A program made the position numbers and the translations under genes. 64,000 bases of DNA from CAVTWY01 sp963738575. Lineage in GTDB: Bacteria > Pseudomonadota > Gammaproteobacteria > Burkholderiales > Burkholderiaceae_C. Shown here piece by piece: positions 8,908-17,514 of the stretch. The notes below the pieces were generated by a model. The model did not search any database. It was not told the DNA's origin and was given only the letters and a program-made list of their open reading frames with translations. Where the stretch lies: NCBI GenBank assembly GCA_963738575.1, contig CAVTWY010000001.1:558001-622000 (forward strand), written 5' to 3'. Every line of letters begins with the position of its first letter. Position 1 is the stretch's first letter.

Positions 8908-10107
8908 TCACTTGGTGTTCGCAGCCTTCCAGGTCATCGCGTTGAGCACGCGATTTTCCACCGACGGGTGCGTGTGAAATAGAAATTCTTCCACTGCGCC
9001 GGGTGAGGCTTTGCGGTACTCAACCGTTTTGACAAGTGCACTGGCAAGACCGTCGGGGTCGCGAGCCGTTTGCAGCGAGTAGTCGTCTGCCTGTCGTTCA
9101 CCCCAGCGCGTCATAGCGTTAGTCAGTGGCGTGACCACCGTCATCACGACCGACAACACCAGCGCCAACACGGGCAAACCGGTTGGGTTGGTGATGTCAT
9201 TGTGCGCGTTGTGACCCAACCGTTTGGCAAACCACGCAAACAGCCGGTGAATGACGTAGAACCCCAACAGCATCAGCACGCCCGTAAAGAGTGCGCGCTG
9301 CATGGCATGGCCCAGCACGTAGTGCCCGATCTCGTGGCCCACCACCGCGCGCACCTCACTCAATGTCGCCCTTTGCACGGCGATGTCTGACACCGCGATG
9401 CGTGCCGTGCCAAAGAGCCCTGCCACGTTGGCAGTCACCACGTTGCGTTGGCGCGAGCCATCGTAGACCAACAAATTTTGTGTCGGCACCTTGCTTTCTT
9501 GCGCCAACTTGACAATCGCATCGCGCACGTCGCCTTGAGGGAAGGGCTCGTATTTGTTGAACAAGGGCTCGATCAGGACGGGGGCGATGATCATCAAGAA
9601 AATGATGAAGAGGGTGGACACCACACCACCCCACAGCCACCAGCGCTTGGGGCTGGCGCGCAACAGCGCGTAAATGCCACTCAGTGCTGCCACGCCCAGC
9701 ACCAACGCCACCCCGGTGCCCATGACTGATTGAAGCAACCAGTCCCCAAGCGGCTGTTTGCTCAAACCGTACTGGGTGGGTCGCCACCACTCGGCATAGA
9801 TGTCCCACGGAAGGGCGACCAGCCATGACAGTGGCACAAACATAGCGGCCACTGCAGCGGTGGCCAACACGGGGCGCGGCCGCTTGCCGTTCACCGCCGC
9901 TGCCACGCGACCAAGCCAACCCAGCTTGATGATGATCCAGGTCACCATGGCCGCAACGATCAGGCCCCACAACAACAACCAATAGCCCCCTTCGGTGTAG
10001 GCGTCGGAGCGCTGGCGAACTTCTGGGGCCAGTACAGCCAAATGGGCCTGGGTTTGGGCCTGGGGTGAGCCGCTGAATGGCGCGGTGGTTGCCGTGTTGG
10101 TGGTCAT
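8908..10107 (-). CDS. M48-family integral membrane zinc metalloprotease (Ste24-like)
   Basis: A 399-residue multispanning protease. The zinc site HEIGH is in the segment VVGHEIGHYVLGH, with the third ligand expected in the downstream region WGERQADDYSLQ. Several hydrophobic helices precede it (WLLLWGLIVAAMVTWIIIKL and others) and one follows (LPVLALVLSVVMTVVTPL). It resembles bacterial CAAX-protease-1 (Ste24) proteins, which cleave misfolded or membrane substrates. It faces the GspE gene tail to tail with a gap of 33 bp. Confidence 0.87.
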   Translation of the reverse strand: MTTNTATTAPFSGSPQAQTQAHLAVLAPEVRQRSDAYTEGGYWLLLWGLIVAAMVTWIIIKLGWLGRVAAAVNGKRPRPVLATAAVAAMFVPLSWLVALPWDIYAEWWRPTQYGLSKQPLGDWLLQSVMGTGVALVLGVAALSGIYALLRASPKRWWLWGGVVSTLFIIFLMIIAPVLIEPLFNKYEPFPQGDVRDAIVKLAQESKVPTQNLLVYDGSRQRNVVTANVAGLFGTARIAVSDIAVQRATLSEVRAVVGHEIGHYVLGHAMQRALFTGVLMLLGFYVIHRLFAWFAKRLGHNAHNDITNPTGLPVLALVLSVVMTVVTPLTNAMTRWGERQADDYSLQTARDPDGLASALVKTVEYRKASPGAVEEFLFHTHPSVENRVLNAMTWKAANTK

Positions 10108-10155
10108 GCTGAGGGCAAATTGGTTAAGGCAATAGGGGTGGTCATGGCGTGCAGG

Positions 10156-11043
10156 TTACGGGGAAGACTTTTTCGCCGCCTGCAGTTTGTCTTGGTAGTG
10201 CTTGGCTTTGACGACGTCGCCCGCTTCCCGGTGCAAGACCTCGAGCTCTTCAAACACATACGCGTCGGGGGTGCCCGCGGCGTCGTTCTCGCGCTCAAGC
10301 CGCTCTTGTATCAACAGGGCCTTTGCGTTTTGCTTCAGGGCACGCAGCGTCCAGGCAATCATCCAGTGTGCGGTGCGAGTGTTGGTGGCGTTGCCCATGC
10401 TTTCGCGACGCTTCAGGGCCTCTTCAAAGTGCACCAGGGCCTCGGGGTAGCGGCCCAATTGGTGCAAGGCATAGCCCACGTTGTTGTGAATCGACGCTTG
10501 CCAGCGCGTGGCTTCGGGTTGTTTGGACGCTTGCGCCACCGCCAAAGCCCTTTGGCCCCAGCGCAGTTGGTCCGCCGGGCTGCGGTCCACAAAGGCAAAC
10601 ATGTGGATGGCGTCGATGGCCAGCCCGTCGAGCTGGTGCTGCTGCGCAATGTCCAGGGCCCGTTGGTACGCGTTGCGCGCGGCATCCACGGCGGCAGGGG
10701 TCAGTTCGTCTTTGTGGTGCGTGGCGCTGGCATGTGTGCGGCCAAGCTCCAGCGCGTGCCGGACGCGAGCCGTAGGCCCGGCGGAGGGCAGGGCTGACTC
10801 GATCGACGCCAAAATCTCTCGTGCTTGGATGAAGTTGCGGCGCAACCCGTGCGAGCGCGCTATTTGCGTTTGCAAAATCAAGGCGTCATCGCCTTGGGCA
10901 CTTGCCAGGGCGTCTCGAAAGCGCTGCTCGCTGACGGCAGGCTGTGCGAAATCCCAAAGCGCGTTGATGTCCAGGGGCGCAGCGCCCGAGTGGGCAGACA
11001 AGAGGGTGCTCATGGCGACAATGATGCCCCATCGGTGACGCAT
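10156..11043 (-). CDS. Exported TPR-repeat protein, function unknown
   Basis: A 295-residue protein with a Sec-type signal peptide (MRHRWGIIVAMSTLLSAHSG, followed by A and P). Helical TPR-like repeats follow, the clearest being NNVGYALHQLGRYPEALVHF. The start at 11043 is chosen because it gives the signal peptide; an in-frame ATG lies 42 nt upstream. Probably a periplasmic scaffolding protein; no catalytic motif is visible. Located between the M48 protease and the MFS gene on the same strand. Confidence 0.7.
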   Translation of the reverse strand: MRHRWGIIVAMSTLLSAHSGAAPLDINALWDFAQPAVSEQRFRDALASAQGDDALILQTQIARSHGLRRNFIQAREILASIESALPSAGPTARVRHALELGRTHASATHHKDELTPAAVDAARNAYQRALDIAQQHQLDGLAIDAIHMFAFVDRSPADQLRWGQRALAVAQASKQPEATRWQASIHNNVGYALHQLGRYPEALVHFEEALKRRESMGNATNTRTAHWMIAWTLRALKQNAKALLIQERLERENDAAGTPDAYVFEELEVLHREAGDVVKAKHYQDKLQAAKKSSP

Positions 11044-11081
11044 GGGTGCCTTGGGTTTGAACGTGGGGCTGCGCGCCGGGC

Positions 11082-12377
11082 TCACAGGGAAGGCTTGGTG
11101 CCTTCAGCCTCTTTGGCCTGCGCTTGCCGCCCCAACCAATGCGCGGTGCCCCACCAGCCCAGCGCCATGGGCACGGCCAGCATCGACAGTTGAACCGGTG
11201 TCATGCCTTGCTTGGTAAGGCCAGCAAACACCAAGGTGGAGAGCCAATCGCCCGTGCGGTGCACCAGGGTGTCGATGACGTTTTTGGCTTTGTATTTTTG
11301 TTCGGCTGGCAGCACGTTGAAGAGCGTCTCGCGAGCGGGTTTGCTGATGGCGTATTCACCCGCACGGCGCACCACGCCAAACACCAGCAGCGTGCCCAGC
11401 GTGGGCAGCGCGGCCATGGCCACAAACCCGATCACCGATGCGATGGGCATGGCAATCAGCATGAAGCGCGTGCCGAGCTTCTTGATGAGCGTACCAAAGG
11501 CCAGCACTTGAATCAGCAGCACGGCGATGTTGACCACCAAGTCCACCTGCGCCAGCAGTTTGGTGCGCTCCACGGAGCTTTTGATGGCCGCTGGCAGCAT
11601 CTCGACTTGCTGAAAGTACAACAGCGTTGACAGCATTGAATACAAGAACAAAAAGAGGCATATGCCCATCAAGTAAGGGCTGCGCACCACGTCGCGCAGG
11701 CCCGCCCAGATGCTGCCGCCAATGGGAACCTCTTCTTGTGCGTTGCGCTGGCGCGCCGCAGCATCGTGGTTTTGTGATTGCTCCCAGGCGCGCAGCATGC
11801 CAATGCACACGATGGCCATCAGCAAAAAGCCAGCCGACACCAACATCAAGTTTTTGGGGCCTAGGCTCGCGACCATGGTGGACGTGATGGTGGGGCCAAC
11901 CAGCGCGCCCACGGTGCCACCAGCCGCAATGAAGCCGTACAGGCGTTTGGCTTGTTCGGTTTCAAACAAGTCGGCCATGAAGCTCCAAAACACCGACACC
12001 ACAAACAAGTTGTACACGCTCACCCACACGTAGAAAACGCGGCTGGTAAGGGCCGTTTGTTCGCCGCCCGCTTGCATCCATGCGAAGAAGCCGACCAAGT
12101 TTGCAGCAAAAAAAGCGTAGAGCCAGGGCAGTAATTTTTTGCGCGGAAACTTGGCCGTGAGCCAACCAAACAGCGGCACTACCACCAGCATCGTCAAGAA
12201 CACGTACGTGAACAGTTCGGCCAAACCGCCACGGCCGATCTGGTTGGCCATCTCGTCGCGGATGGGTCGCAGCACGTAGTAGCTGGCCAGAAGGCAAAAA
12301 AAGTAGACGAATGACCAAAGCGCGGCGCGCAACTCGTTGGGGGTGGCGCCGGTGACGCGGTGGAGCAGGGCGGTCAT
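11082..12377 (-). CDS. MFS transporter of the NTP/NDP exchange (TlcC)-like group
   Basis: A 431-residue polytopic membrane protein with about 12 hydrophobic segments. The conserved opening RAALWSFVYFFCLLASYYVL (then RPIRDEM) is characteristic of the MFS group annotated as NTP/NDP exchange transporter family in Burkholderiales. True nucleotide exchange is known for intracellular bacteria and plastids; in free-living relatives the substrate is unknown. The start at 12377 is chosen because the longer frame (12503) overlaps the FkbM gene. Same strand as the FkbM and glycosyltransferase genes. Confidence 0.78.
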   Translation of the reverse strand: MTALLHRVTGATPNELRAALWSFVYFFCLLASYYVLRPIRDEMANQIGRGGLAELFTYVFLTMLVVVPLFGWLTAKFPRKKLLPWLYAFFAANLVGFFAWMQAGGEQTALTSRVFYVWVSVYNLFVVSVFWSFMADLFETEQAKRLYGFIAAGGTVGALVGPTITSTMVASLGPKNLMLVSAGFLLMAIVCIGMLRAWEQSQNHDAAARQRNAQEEVPIGGSIWAGLRDVVRSPYLMGICLFLFLYSMLSTLLYFQQVEMLPAAIKSSVERTKLLAQVDLVVNIAVLLIQVLAFGTLIKKLGTRFMLIAMPIASVIGFVAMAALPTLGTLLVFGVVRRAGEYAISKPARETLFNVLPAEQKYKAKNVIDTLVHRTGDWLSTLVFAGLTKQGMTPVQLSMLAVPMALGWWGTAHWLGRQAQAKEAEGTKPSL

Positions 12378-12430
12378 GGGTTGGGTGGAGTGGGGGGCAA
12401 GCTTGGGGTCAGGCCAAGGACGCTTGCGGG

Positions 12431-13300
12431 TCACGCGCGCGTATCGGCACCCAGTGAAAAGACGAAATTCATGCCGGTGAGCAGCACCCGCTGGTAGCCG
12501 CACGACAAAAACTGCCCTTCAATTTGCGTCGCAGTTTCGCGTTTGTATTCGGTGATGGCTAGCTTGGGCCAAAGGGTGCGCGGTGCGTTGGCAAAGAAGT
12601 GACGCAGCACAGGCGGCTCGTAGCCTTCGATATCGATCTTGAGCGCGTCCACCTGCTTAACACCGTGTGATTGAAGCAAGTGCACCAGCGTATCGACCTT
12701 GACCGGTTGCACCACGCGAACACCGCCAGCGGCTTTGGCCTCTTCCGCCGCCATGGTGTTGGTGCCGCGCTGGGCCGGATTGATCAACAACTCGCCCATG
12801 CCTTGGTGGTCGCCCAGGGCCAAGGGACACACGTCGATGCCCTTCATGGCGTTGGCGGCAAGGTTGAAGTGCAGGCGCTCGAGCATGGTGGGGTCGGGCT
12901 CCACTGCAATCACACGCCCCTGCCCTTGCATGCAACGGTATGCCCAAAACGAGTAGATGCCCGCGTTGGCACCCACGTCAACAAAGGTGCCACCGGGTTT
13001 CAGTGCGGTGGCCAACAACTCGCGCTCGTTAGGGTCAAAAAACTGCGGCGAAAAAAGCACGTCGGCTTCGGTGATGTTGCCGCGTGGCAGCAGGCGCAGT
13101 TTGATGCCCCACACGGTCACGTCGAGTGGATGGTGCACGCCGTACTTGATGGGGCGGCGCAGCACAAACAGCAATCGTCGCAGCGCAGGCGGCAAGGCCT
13201 GGGTGGCCAACAACAAGGCGCTTTGCACTGCGGTGGGTGCGTAGGCGCCCCAAGGCTTCACGGCGTCGAATGTGGGTATTTCTTGGGCTCGTGATGCCAT
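12431..13300 (-). CDS. FkbM-family SAM-dependent methyltransferase
   Basis: A 289-residue protein with a Methyltransf_21 (FkbM) domain. The SAM loop is FVDVGANAGIYSFWA, the acidic residue follows in VIAVEPDPTMLERL, and the later motif is DALKIDIEGYE. FkbM proteins usually methylate sugars or glycans. It begins 4 bp after the stop of the glycosyltransferase gene, so the two are very probably co-translated and act on the same surface glycan. The start at 13300 is set by that spacing; the longer frame begins inside the upstream gene. Confidence 0.85.
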   Translation of the reverse strand: MASRAQEIPTFDAVKPWGAYAPTAVQSALLLATQALPPALRRLLFVLRRPIKYGVHHPLDVTVWGIKLRLLPRGNITEADVLFSPQFFDPNERELLATALKPGGTFVDVGANAGIYSFWAYRCMQGQGRVIAVEPDPTMLERLHFNLAANAMKGIDVCPLALGDHQGMGELLINPAQRGTNTMAAEEAKAAGGVRVVQPVKVDTLVHLLQSHGVKQVDALKIDIEGYEPPVLRHFFANAPRTLWPKLAITEYKRETATQIEGQFLSCGYQRVLLTGMNFVFSLGADTRA

Positions 13301-13304
13301 GGGG

Positions 13305-14081
13305 TTAGGTGCTCCAAGCGCGGCGAAGCCAATCGACGTTGCCGATGCGGCGATACCAGCGGTGGCCACCGCCCTCCAGCACATCCGACATTTTGGGTGT
13401 GCCGCAAAACACCACGATTTTCGCGCGTGGGGGCACCACGGGGTCACTCAAGAAGCTCTTGAAGTTGCGCGGCACGCAGTCGTTTTTGAAGCTCACGCAC
13501 CAATCTCTGTCCCAATAGCGAAGTTGGCCGCGGGCTTCAAGGTGCGCACTTAAATACTCTTGCTCGATCTCAAAGCGCGTGGTGACAGCTTGCGGGTTGT
13601 TTAGGTATTCGTCCAGCACGCTGGTGTGCGCACCCAGCTCGTATCGAAACACCGACGAGTTGCCCACGCTGTGCAAAAAGCGGTCGCGCTTGGGGTTGAG
13701 TTTGCGCAGTGGTTTGTTGCGAAACAAGTCGTCGTCGCGGATGATTAAAAAATCACCCGGCGCGTCAAAGAATTCGTCGAGGCTACCGACCACCACCAAG
13801 TCCAAATCCAAAAACAAAGTGGTGCCCTGCAGCCCCCCCAAATCGGCACGAAACACCGCCAGCTTGCGCCAGCGCAAATCGGAGTTGCCTTTTGGAATGC
13901 CCAGCTCGGGCAACGGCATGGCCTCGACGCCAGCAACCAGCCCTTTAACGTCGTCGGTGAAACATACAAATCGGTGTGGTCGCTTGAGGTGTTTGGCCAC
14001 GCCCGCGCGCAGGTTGTTGACGTATTCGGGACCATAGAGTGTGCCCCACTTCATGCAGATGACATTGACTAGGCTGGACAT
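13305..14081 (-). CDS. Glycosyltransferase (GT8-like, DxD motif)
   Basis: A 258-residue putative glycosyltransferase. Visible features are the N-terminal strand VNVICMKWGTLYGPEYVNNL, the nucleotide-sugar/metal motif DLDLVVVGS (DxD) and the late segment KIVVFCGTPKM. The layout matches bacterial proteins of unknown sugar specificity often paired with FkbM methyltransferases. The following FkbM gene starts 4 bp after its stop. The acceptor is unknown. Confidence 0.78.
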   Translation of the reverse strand: MSSLVNVICMKWGTLYGPEYVNNLRAGVAKHLKRPHRFVCFTDDVKGLVAGVEAMPLPELGIPKGNSDLRWRKLAVFRADLGGLQGTTLFLDLDLVVVGSLDEFFDAPGDFLIIRDDDLFRNKPLRKLNPKRDRFLHSVGNSSVFRYELGAHTSVLDEYLNNPQAVTTRFEIEQEYLSAHLEARGQLRYWDRDWCVSFKNDCVPRNFKSFLSDPVVPPRAKIVVFCGTPKMSDVLEGGGHRWYRRIGNVDWLRRAWST

Positions 14082-14132
14082 CGACGGCGATCTTACCCAA
14101 CAAGTACGGGCGCGCTGTTGCGAGGTGCCGTG

Positions 14133-15524
14133 CTACGCACCCATGGGCCATTCGGCTTGCGCTGAGCCCAAGTTGCAAGCCGCCGTTGTCCAATGATGCG
14201 GAGCGTCTTGCACGGTGAACGCAGGCAGTAGGCGCTGGGCTGGGCCCCATGGCGTGTGCTCCGTGGCGGGGGCAAAGTCGGCACTTGCGGTGGCGCGCAA
14301 GAGGGTTGTTGGATCGCCCTCGGGTCCGTCCATCAACACGGCGGCCACGCGGGCCAGTGACAGCCTGGCGCGGCTGCCCCCACCGTGAACCATGCGTTGG
14401 CGCAGACCGCGCACGGCGGCAGCGGCCATCAAATAGCCTGTGGCGTGATCCAGCGCTTGGAACGGCAGCGGCTTGGGTTGGGCTGCGTCACTTGCCACCA
14501 TGCCTGCATGGGCGATGCCGCACGACATCTGCACCAGGCTGTCAAAACCGCGCCGGTGGTTCCACGGGCCCGTGTGGCCATAGGCGTTCAGGCTGATGTC
14601 GATCAATTGGGGTTGAAGGGCGCGGCGTTGCGCTGCGCCCAGGCCCAACTTGTCGAGTGCATCGGCTCGGTACCCATGCACCAACATGTCGGCGTCAGCA
14701 AGCAAAGCCTCGAACCGATGCCGCCCCGAAGCATGCCGCAAGTCCAGCCTTGCACAACGCTTGCCCACGGTGACCTCGGGCGCTAGTGACGGCTCATCCC
14801 AATCGGGTGGATCGATGCGAAGCACCTGAGCCCCAAAACCTGCCAAGAACCTTGTGGCCACCGGCCCCGCCAAGACTCGCGTCAGGTCGAGCACGCGCAC
14901 GCCCGCCAGCGGCCGCGTTGGCGTCGGCTGCCACGGGTTAAGGGAAGCGTTGGGTTCTGATGTGGAATCCCATGCGATGAGAGGCTCCGCTGCCGCGGCT
15001 GCGCCTTGGGGGTGTGCGCGCCACGCTTGGCTGCTGCGCATCGCTGCCGCGCAACCGCCTTGGGCAACCACAGCGGCCTCCAGCTCGCTGGCGTTTCATT
15101 GCAAGACGGCATCGGTGACGCGCGCTTTGTCGGCAGGAACGCCCAGCACCGAAAGGGCAGCGGCCCGGTGGTGTGGAGCGTTGGTATGCAGCTTGATCCA
15201 ACCGTCGTGCGTGCGGTAGTCGCCGGCCAAGGCGTCCCATGCAGGTGGCAGTTGCCAGCCTTGAGGGGCCACCGACGTGGCAAACCAATGGGAAGCCAGG
15301 CGTGTGTCCACGGCCACCGGGGGCTGCTTGCCCGTGGCCGCATGAATCAATGCCGCCACTTCACACGCAGCCGCAGCCATGGACGCCGCTGCCAAGTCAC
15401 TCACGGCAAACACCGAAGGGGCGGTGCCTGTGTCTTGAAACGTGAGGCTGTCGGTGGTGGTGTGCCCCAGGGCTTGGCGAAACGTGTGGATGAAAGGGTT
15501 GGTGGGGGCTGTGGCGGGGCTCAT
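14133..15524 (-). pseudogene. CaiB/BaiF-family CoA-transferase, interrupted by an in-frame TGA
   Basis: The reading frame from ATG 15524 to the stop at 14133 is one continuous frame of 463 codons except for a TGA at 15098-15096 (after ...ARVTDAVLQ). The sequence resumes in the same frame with NASELEAAVVAQGGCAA and then the CoA-transferase core (RVLDLTRVLAGPVATRFLAG). The family context suggests the lost codon was TGG (Trp), a single G-to-A change. Enzymes of this family move CoA between carboxylic acids. The product would be truncated after 142 residues unless the stop is read through or is a sequencing error. Selenocysteine is unlikely (see rejected items). Confidence 0.8.
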
Positions 15525-15574
15525 GGCCGCATGTTAGGGCGAGCCCGTGGGGTGACATGACGCGCAGGAGGCAC

Positions 15575-15802
15575 CTAAGTGATACGCCGATCAAGAGGCT
15601 CTACACGGTCTTTGCCCAGCAAGATGCCGTGACTGAGCCACACCACAGCCGCTGCCTCGGGTTCCATCCCTTGCAACCGCTCGCGCCAAGGGGCTTGGGC
15701 GATCAGCTCGGCCGCCACCTCGTCACGCTGCTCGCGCGGCAGTCGGGGCCACTGGGCGTGCAGCCTGGCGGAAAAACGAGACACCCACTCTTGCTGATTC
15801 AT
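15575..15802 (-). CDS. Small SOS-controlled protein of unknown function (75 residues)
   Basis: A 75-residue, mostly helical protein (MNQQEWVSRFSARLHAQWPR..., then LPREQRDEVAAELIAQAPW). It has no transmembrane segment, Cys, or motif that I recognise. The start is fixed at 15802 by GGAGG eight bases upstream; an in-frame TTG 15 nt upstream is less likely because it overlaps that ribosome site. A perfect 16-base LexA operator lies about 20 nt upstream and overlaps a plausible -10, so expression should be DNA-damage inducible. By size and regulation it could be a cell-division inhibitor or a DNA-damage effector, but nothing in the sequence proves this. Confidence 0.72.
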   Translation of the reverse strand: MNQQEWVSRFSARLHAQWPRLPREQRDEVAAELIAQAPWRERLQGMEPEAAAVVWLSHGILLGKDRVEPLDRRIT

Positions 15803-15820
15803 GGCAGCAACCTCCAAAGT

Positions 15821-15838
15821 ACTGTATATTTGTACAGT
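15821..15838. promoter_or_regulatory. LexA (SOS) operator
   Basis: Positions 15822-15837 read CTGTATATTTGTACAG, a perfect CTGT-N8-ACAG SOS box; the symmetry extends one base on each side (ACTGTA...TACAGT). The site covers the expected transcription start of the 75-residue minus-strand gene. No plus-strand gene starts close enough to be an obvious second target. Confidence 0.85.
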
Positions 15839-15864
15839 CTATTGGCGGTGGCCCGGTTTCGCAA
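15836..15864 (-). promoter_or_regulatory. Sigma-70-like promoter of the SOS gene
   Basis: Read on the minus strand: TTGCGA (15864-15859), a 17-bp spacer, then TAGACT (15841-15836). Each hexamer matches the consensus at 4 of 6 bases. The -10 overlaps the LexA operator, as expected for LexA repression. The predicted leader is roughly 25-30 nt. Confidence 0.5.
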
Positions 15865-16009
15865 GCCTTCATCGGCGTGTCAAGGGTAACAGCGGTAATT
15901 GCCTCTTGGCAATGCCCGCCAGTCCCCCGCAAGCCCCCTGCCAGTTGCACGCCAGTCACCCGATTCCCTGTTTGTGTCTCCGTTCACCCTTCAATCAACA
16001 AGGCCCCCC

Positions 16010-16159
16010 ATGCGCTACGAAGTTCAACCCATCGCCGCCGGCAACTACACCGTGGTGGACCGCCGCTACCCCCTGCGCCCCGTGCTGCAAACCAACCGCT
16101 TGGCACAAGCCTTGTCATGCGCTTGGCGGTTGTCGTTTCGGTCTGTTTGGGGCTGGTGA
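16010..16159 (+). CDS. Possible 49-residue peptide, uncertain
   Basis: A short frame beginning MRYEVQPIAAGNYTVVDRRY. The first 35 residues look like protein-coding sequence (balanced composition, G/C in third positions). The tail (SCAWRLSFRSVWGW) does not, suggesting a truncated or frameshifted remnant. The ribosome site is poor. I do not recognise the family. The flanking bases 15865-16009 hold nothing else that I can support. Confidence 0.25.
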   Translation: MRYEVQPIAAGNYTVVDRRYPLRPVLQTNRLAQALSCAWRLSFRSVWGW

Positions 16160-16192
16160 GTTCTATTTGACCTCTGTGGCGGGGCAAGGGCC

Positions 16193-16555
16193 TCAGCCAC
16201 CCCGCGCCCGCTGAATGCAGGCCGCCAAGTCTGGCGGCACCGCCATGGCCCGAAACGAGCTGACGTTGGCACCACCGGTGTTGCCATACGGCACCCAACC
16301 CAAGGCCGTCTTGGTGGTGGCACCCACCAAGCGCAACAACTGCCCCAGCGCCTCGCGCACCTGCCGCTCGCGCCAAGCCCACGCCAACATGGCGGCGTGC
16401 GCCCGCACGTGGTGCAGCGTGGCCGACTGGCCCAGCACGTGGGCGCGCTCCAAATGGTTAAAAGCTTCGCGTGCTTTGCCGTGCTGCTGAGCATCACACG
16501 CGGCTCGAAGTTCGGCGTCGACGTGGGGGCGGATGTTTTGGCTGAAGGTGGGCAT
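16193..16555 (-). CDS. DUF3703 family protein
   Basis: A 120-residue protein matching the DUF3703 pattern as I remember it: HLERAHVLGQSATLHHVRAH, then MLAWAWRERQVREALGQLLR and the C-terminal WVPYGNTGGANVSSF. The function is unknown; members often sit near metal or copper resistance genes or mobile DNA. The start at 16555 (MPTFSQNI) fits family length; the longer frame to 16696 has low-complexity content upstream. Confidence 0.75.
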   Translation of the reverse strand: MPTFSQNIRPHVDAELRAACDAQQHGKAREAFNHLERAHVLGQSATLHHVRAHAAMLAWAWRERQVREALGQLLRLVGATTKTALGWVPYGNTGGANVSSFRAMAVPPDLAACIQRARGG

Positions 16556-17011
16556 GGGTGTTTGCTCAGGTGGAGTCGTTGGTGGATGGTAGCGCTGGCG
16601 ACAACGCCCCAGCTTTAAGTGGGCGTCGTGCATTGCCCTGGGGCATGGATGGCATTTCGCCGACAAGCAAAGTACCGTTGATGGGTTTGGGGGCATTGTT
16701 AGGGTGAAGTTCTACGGCAGCCAAAGAGCGTTAAGTGCTTGGTGCCATTCGCAAAAATGTCAACGGTTAGAGCGCTTAACCGGCAAGACGGCCAATGTTA
16801 GGCATCAAGCGCCTCAAACCGAGCGGCAAGGCCGACAGTCAAACAACTGACTTGCCCTACTTTGCAGGGTTTGGTGAATTTGTTAGGCTTGCGGCAACAG
16901 CGAAAGGTGCGCACTAAAGGACTGAGGTGATTGATGTTTTGCAACCAGCGATGGATCCAACCAAGGACTGCAGCGAAATGAAACAACGCAAAATTGCGCC
17001 GTTTACATCAC
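16556..17011. other. Gene-free stretch before the cassette cluster
   Basis: No convincing gene. It contains three integron-core-like heptamers on the plus strand: GTTAAGT (16730-16736), GTTAGGC (16797-16803) and GTTAGGC (16881-16887). Hairpin partners for them are weak. The stretch could be decayed attC sites or the edge of an integron whose integrase is lost or outside the window. Confidence 0.35.
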
Positions 17012-17018
17012 GTTAAGC
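16977..17018 (+). repeat. Probable attC site, first of the cluster (core GTTAAGC at 17012-17018)
   Basis: The core heptamer GTTAAGC fits GTTRRRY. Inside it, the arms ATGAAACAACGCAA and TTGCGCCGTTTACAT pair imperfectly with an unpaired base, as attC L boxes do. The matching outer box to the left is not clear, so the left limit is uncertain. The next gene starts 24 nt after the core, the usual spacing for a cassette gene. Confidence 0.45.
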
Positions 17019-17035
17019 CGCACACACCTTTGCGC

Positions 17036-17410
17036 ATGCAACCGCTTCTAGAACAACTGCGCTTGCTCGAAGTAGAGCTGCATCACCCAGGCGTCCGGAG
17101 TGAACGAACTCGACTCAATGCACTGCTGCACCCTTCCTTTCGCGAGGTGGGTCGTTCGGGCCGTGCCTATGATCGAGAGACCGTCGTGAATCATCCGGTC
17201 GCTGCGGAAGTTCAGCCAAAGATTGAATCGAATGACTTCAAGGTTTCTGAAGTTGCGCCGGGCTGCGCACTTTTGACGTACCGTTCGCTGCATCGGCAAT
17301 CCGATGGATCGACAGCAAACCAAACACTGCGCGTTTCGTTGTGGGTCAGGGAGGGCGAACGTTGGCAGTTGCGGTATCACCAAGGAACACCCGAATTCGG
17401 CAACTTGTAG
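17036..17410 (+). CDS. DUF4440 / NTF2-like protein (cassette gene)
   Basis: A 124-residue NTF2-like (SnoaL/DUF4440) protein with the pattern LEVELHHPGVRSERTRLNAL, then HPSFREVGRSG, and the late LWVREGERWQLRYHQGTPEF. Such small alpha+beta barrels bind or modify small ligands; the specific role is unknown. It is the single gene of a cassette bounded by core GTTAAGC (17012) and the attC ending at 17514. The R'' box of that attC, GCTTAAC, is the exact complement of the cassette's own first core. Confidence 0.75.
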   Translation: MQPLLEQLRLLEVELHHPGVRSERTRLNALLHPSFREVGRSGRAYDRETVVNHPVAAEVQPKIESNDFKVSEVAPGCALLTYRSLHRQSDGSTANQTLRVSLWVREGERWQLRYHQGTPEFGNL

Positions 17411-17428
17411 GGAGCGAGGAAAAATGCG

Positions 17429-17514
17429 GCTTAACAGCTCAGTCAACCGGACGCCCAAAGGCTTTGCCTTTGGGTTCCCTCCGCTTCGCTCCGGCGCCGG
17501 TTACGTCGGACGTT
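17429..17514 (+). repeat. attC site, split by an IS element at its core
   Basis: The site begins with R'' GCTTAAC (17429-17435). The arm GTCAACCGGACGCC pairs with GGCGCCGGTTACG, with the mismatches and extra bases usual for attC; a secondary hairpin (CCCAAAGG...CCTTTGGG) sits in the loop. It ends GACGTT at 17514, where the IS1182-family element begins. After that element the core continues as GTTAAGC at 18957-18963, exactly complementary to R''. This shows insertion inside the attC core with GTT repeated on both sides. Confidence 0.8.

Noticed and set aside
15096..15098. In-frame TGA of the CoA-transferase as a selenocysteine codon
   Set aside because: CoA-transferases of this family are not selenoproteins, I see no hairpin with a GGU loop at the right distance, and the only selC in the window has anticodon GCA, which cannot read UGA.
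16697..16900. Additional complete attC sites around the GTTAGGC heptamers
   Set aside because: The core heptamers are present but I cannot find paired R''/L'' arms of the right spacing; reported only as weak traces.
16798..16986. 62-residue minus-strand reading frame
   Set aside because: No ribosome site, no recognisable motif, and unusual composition; likely chance in the cassette-border region.
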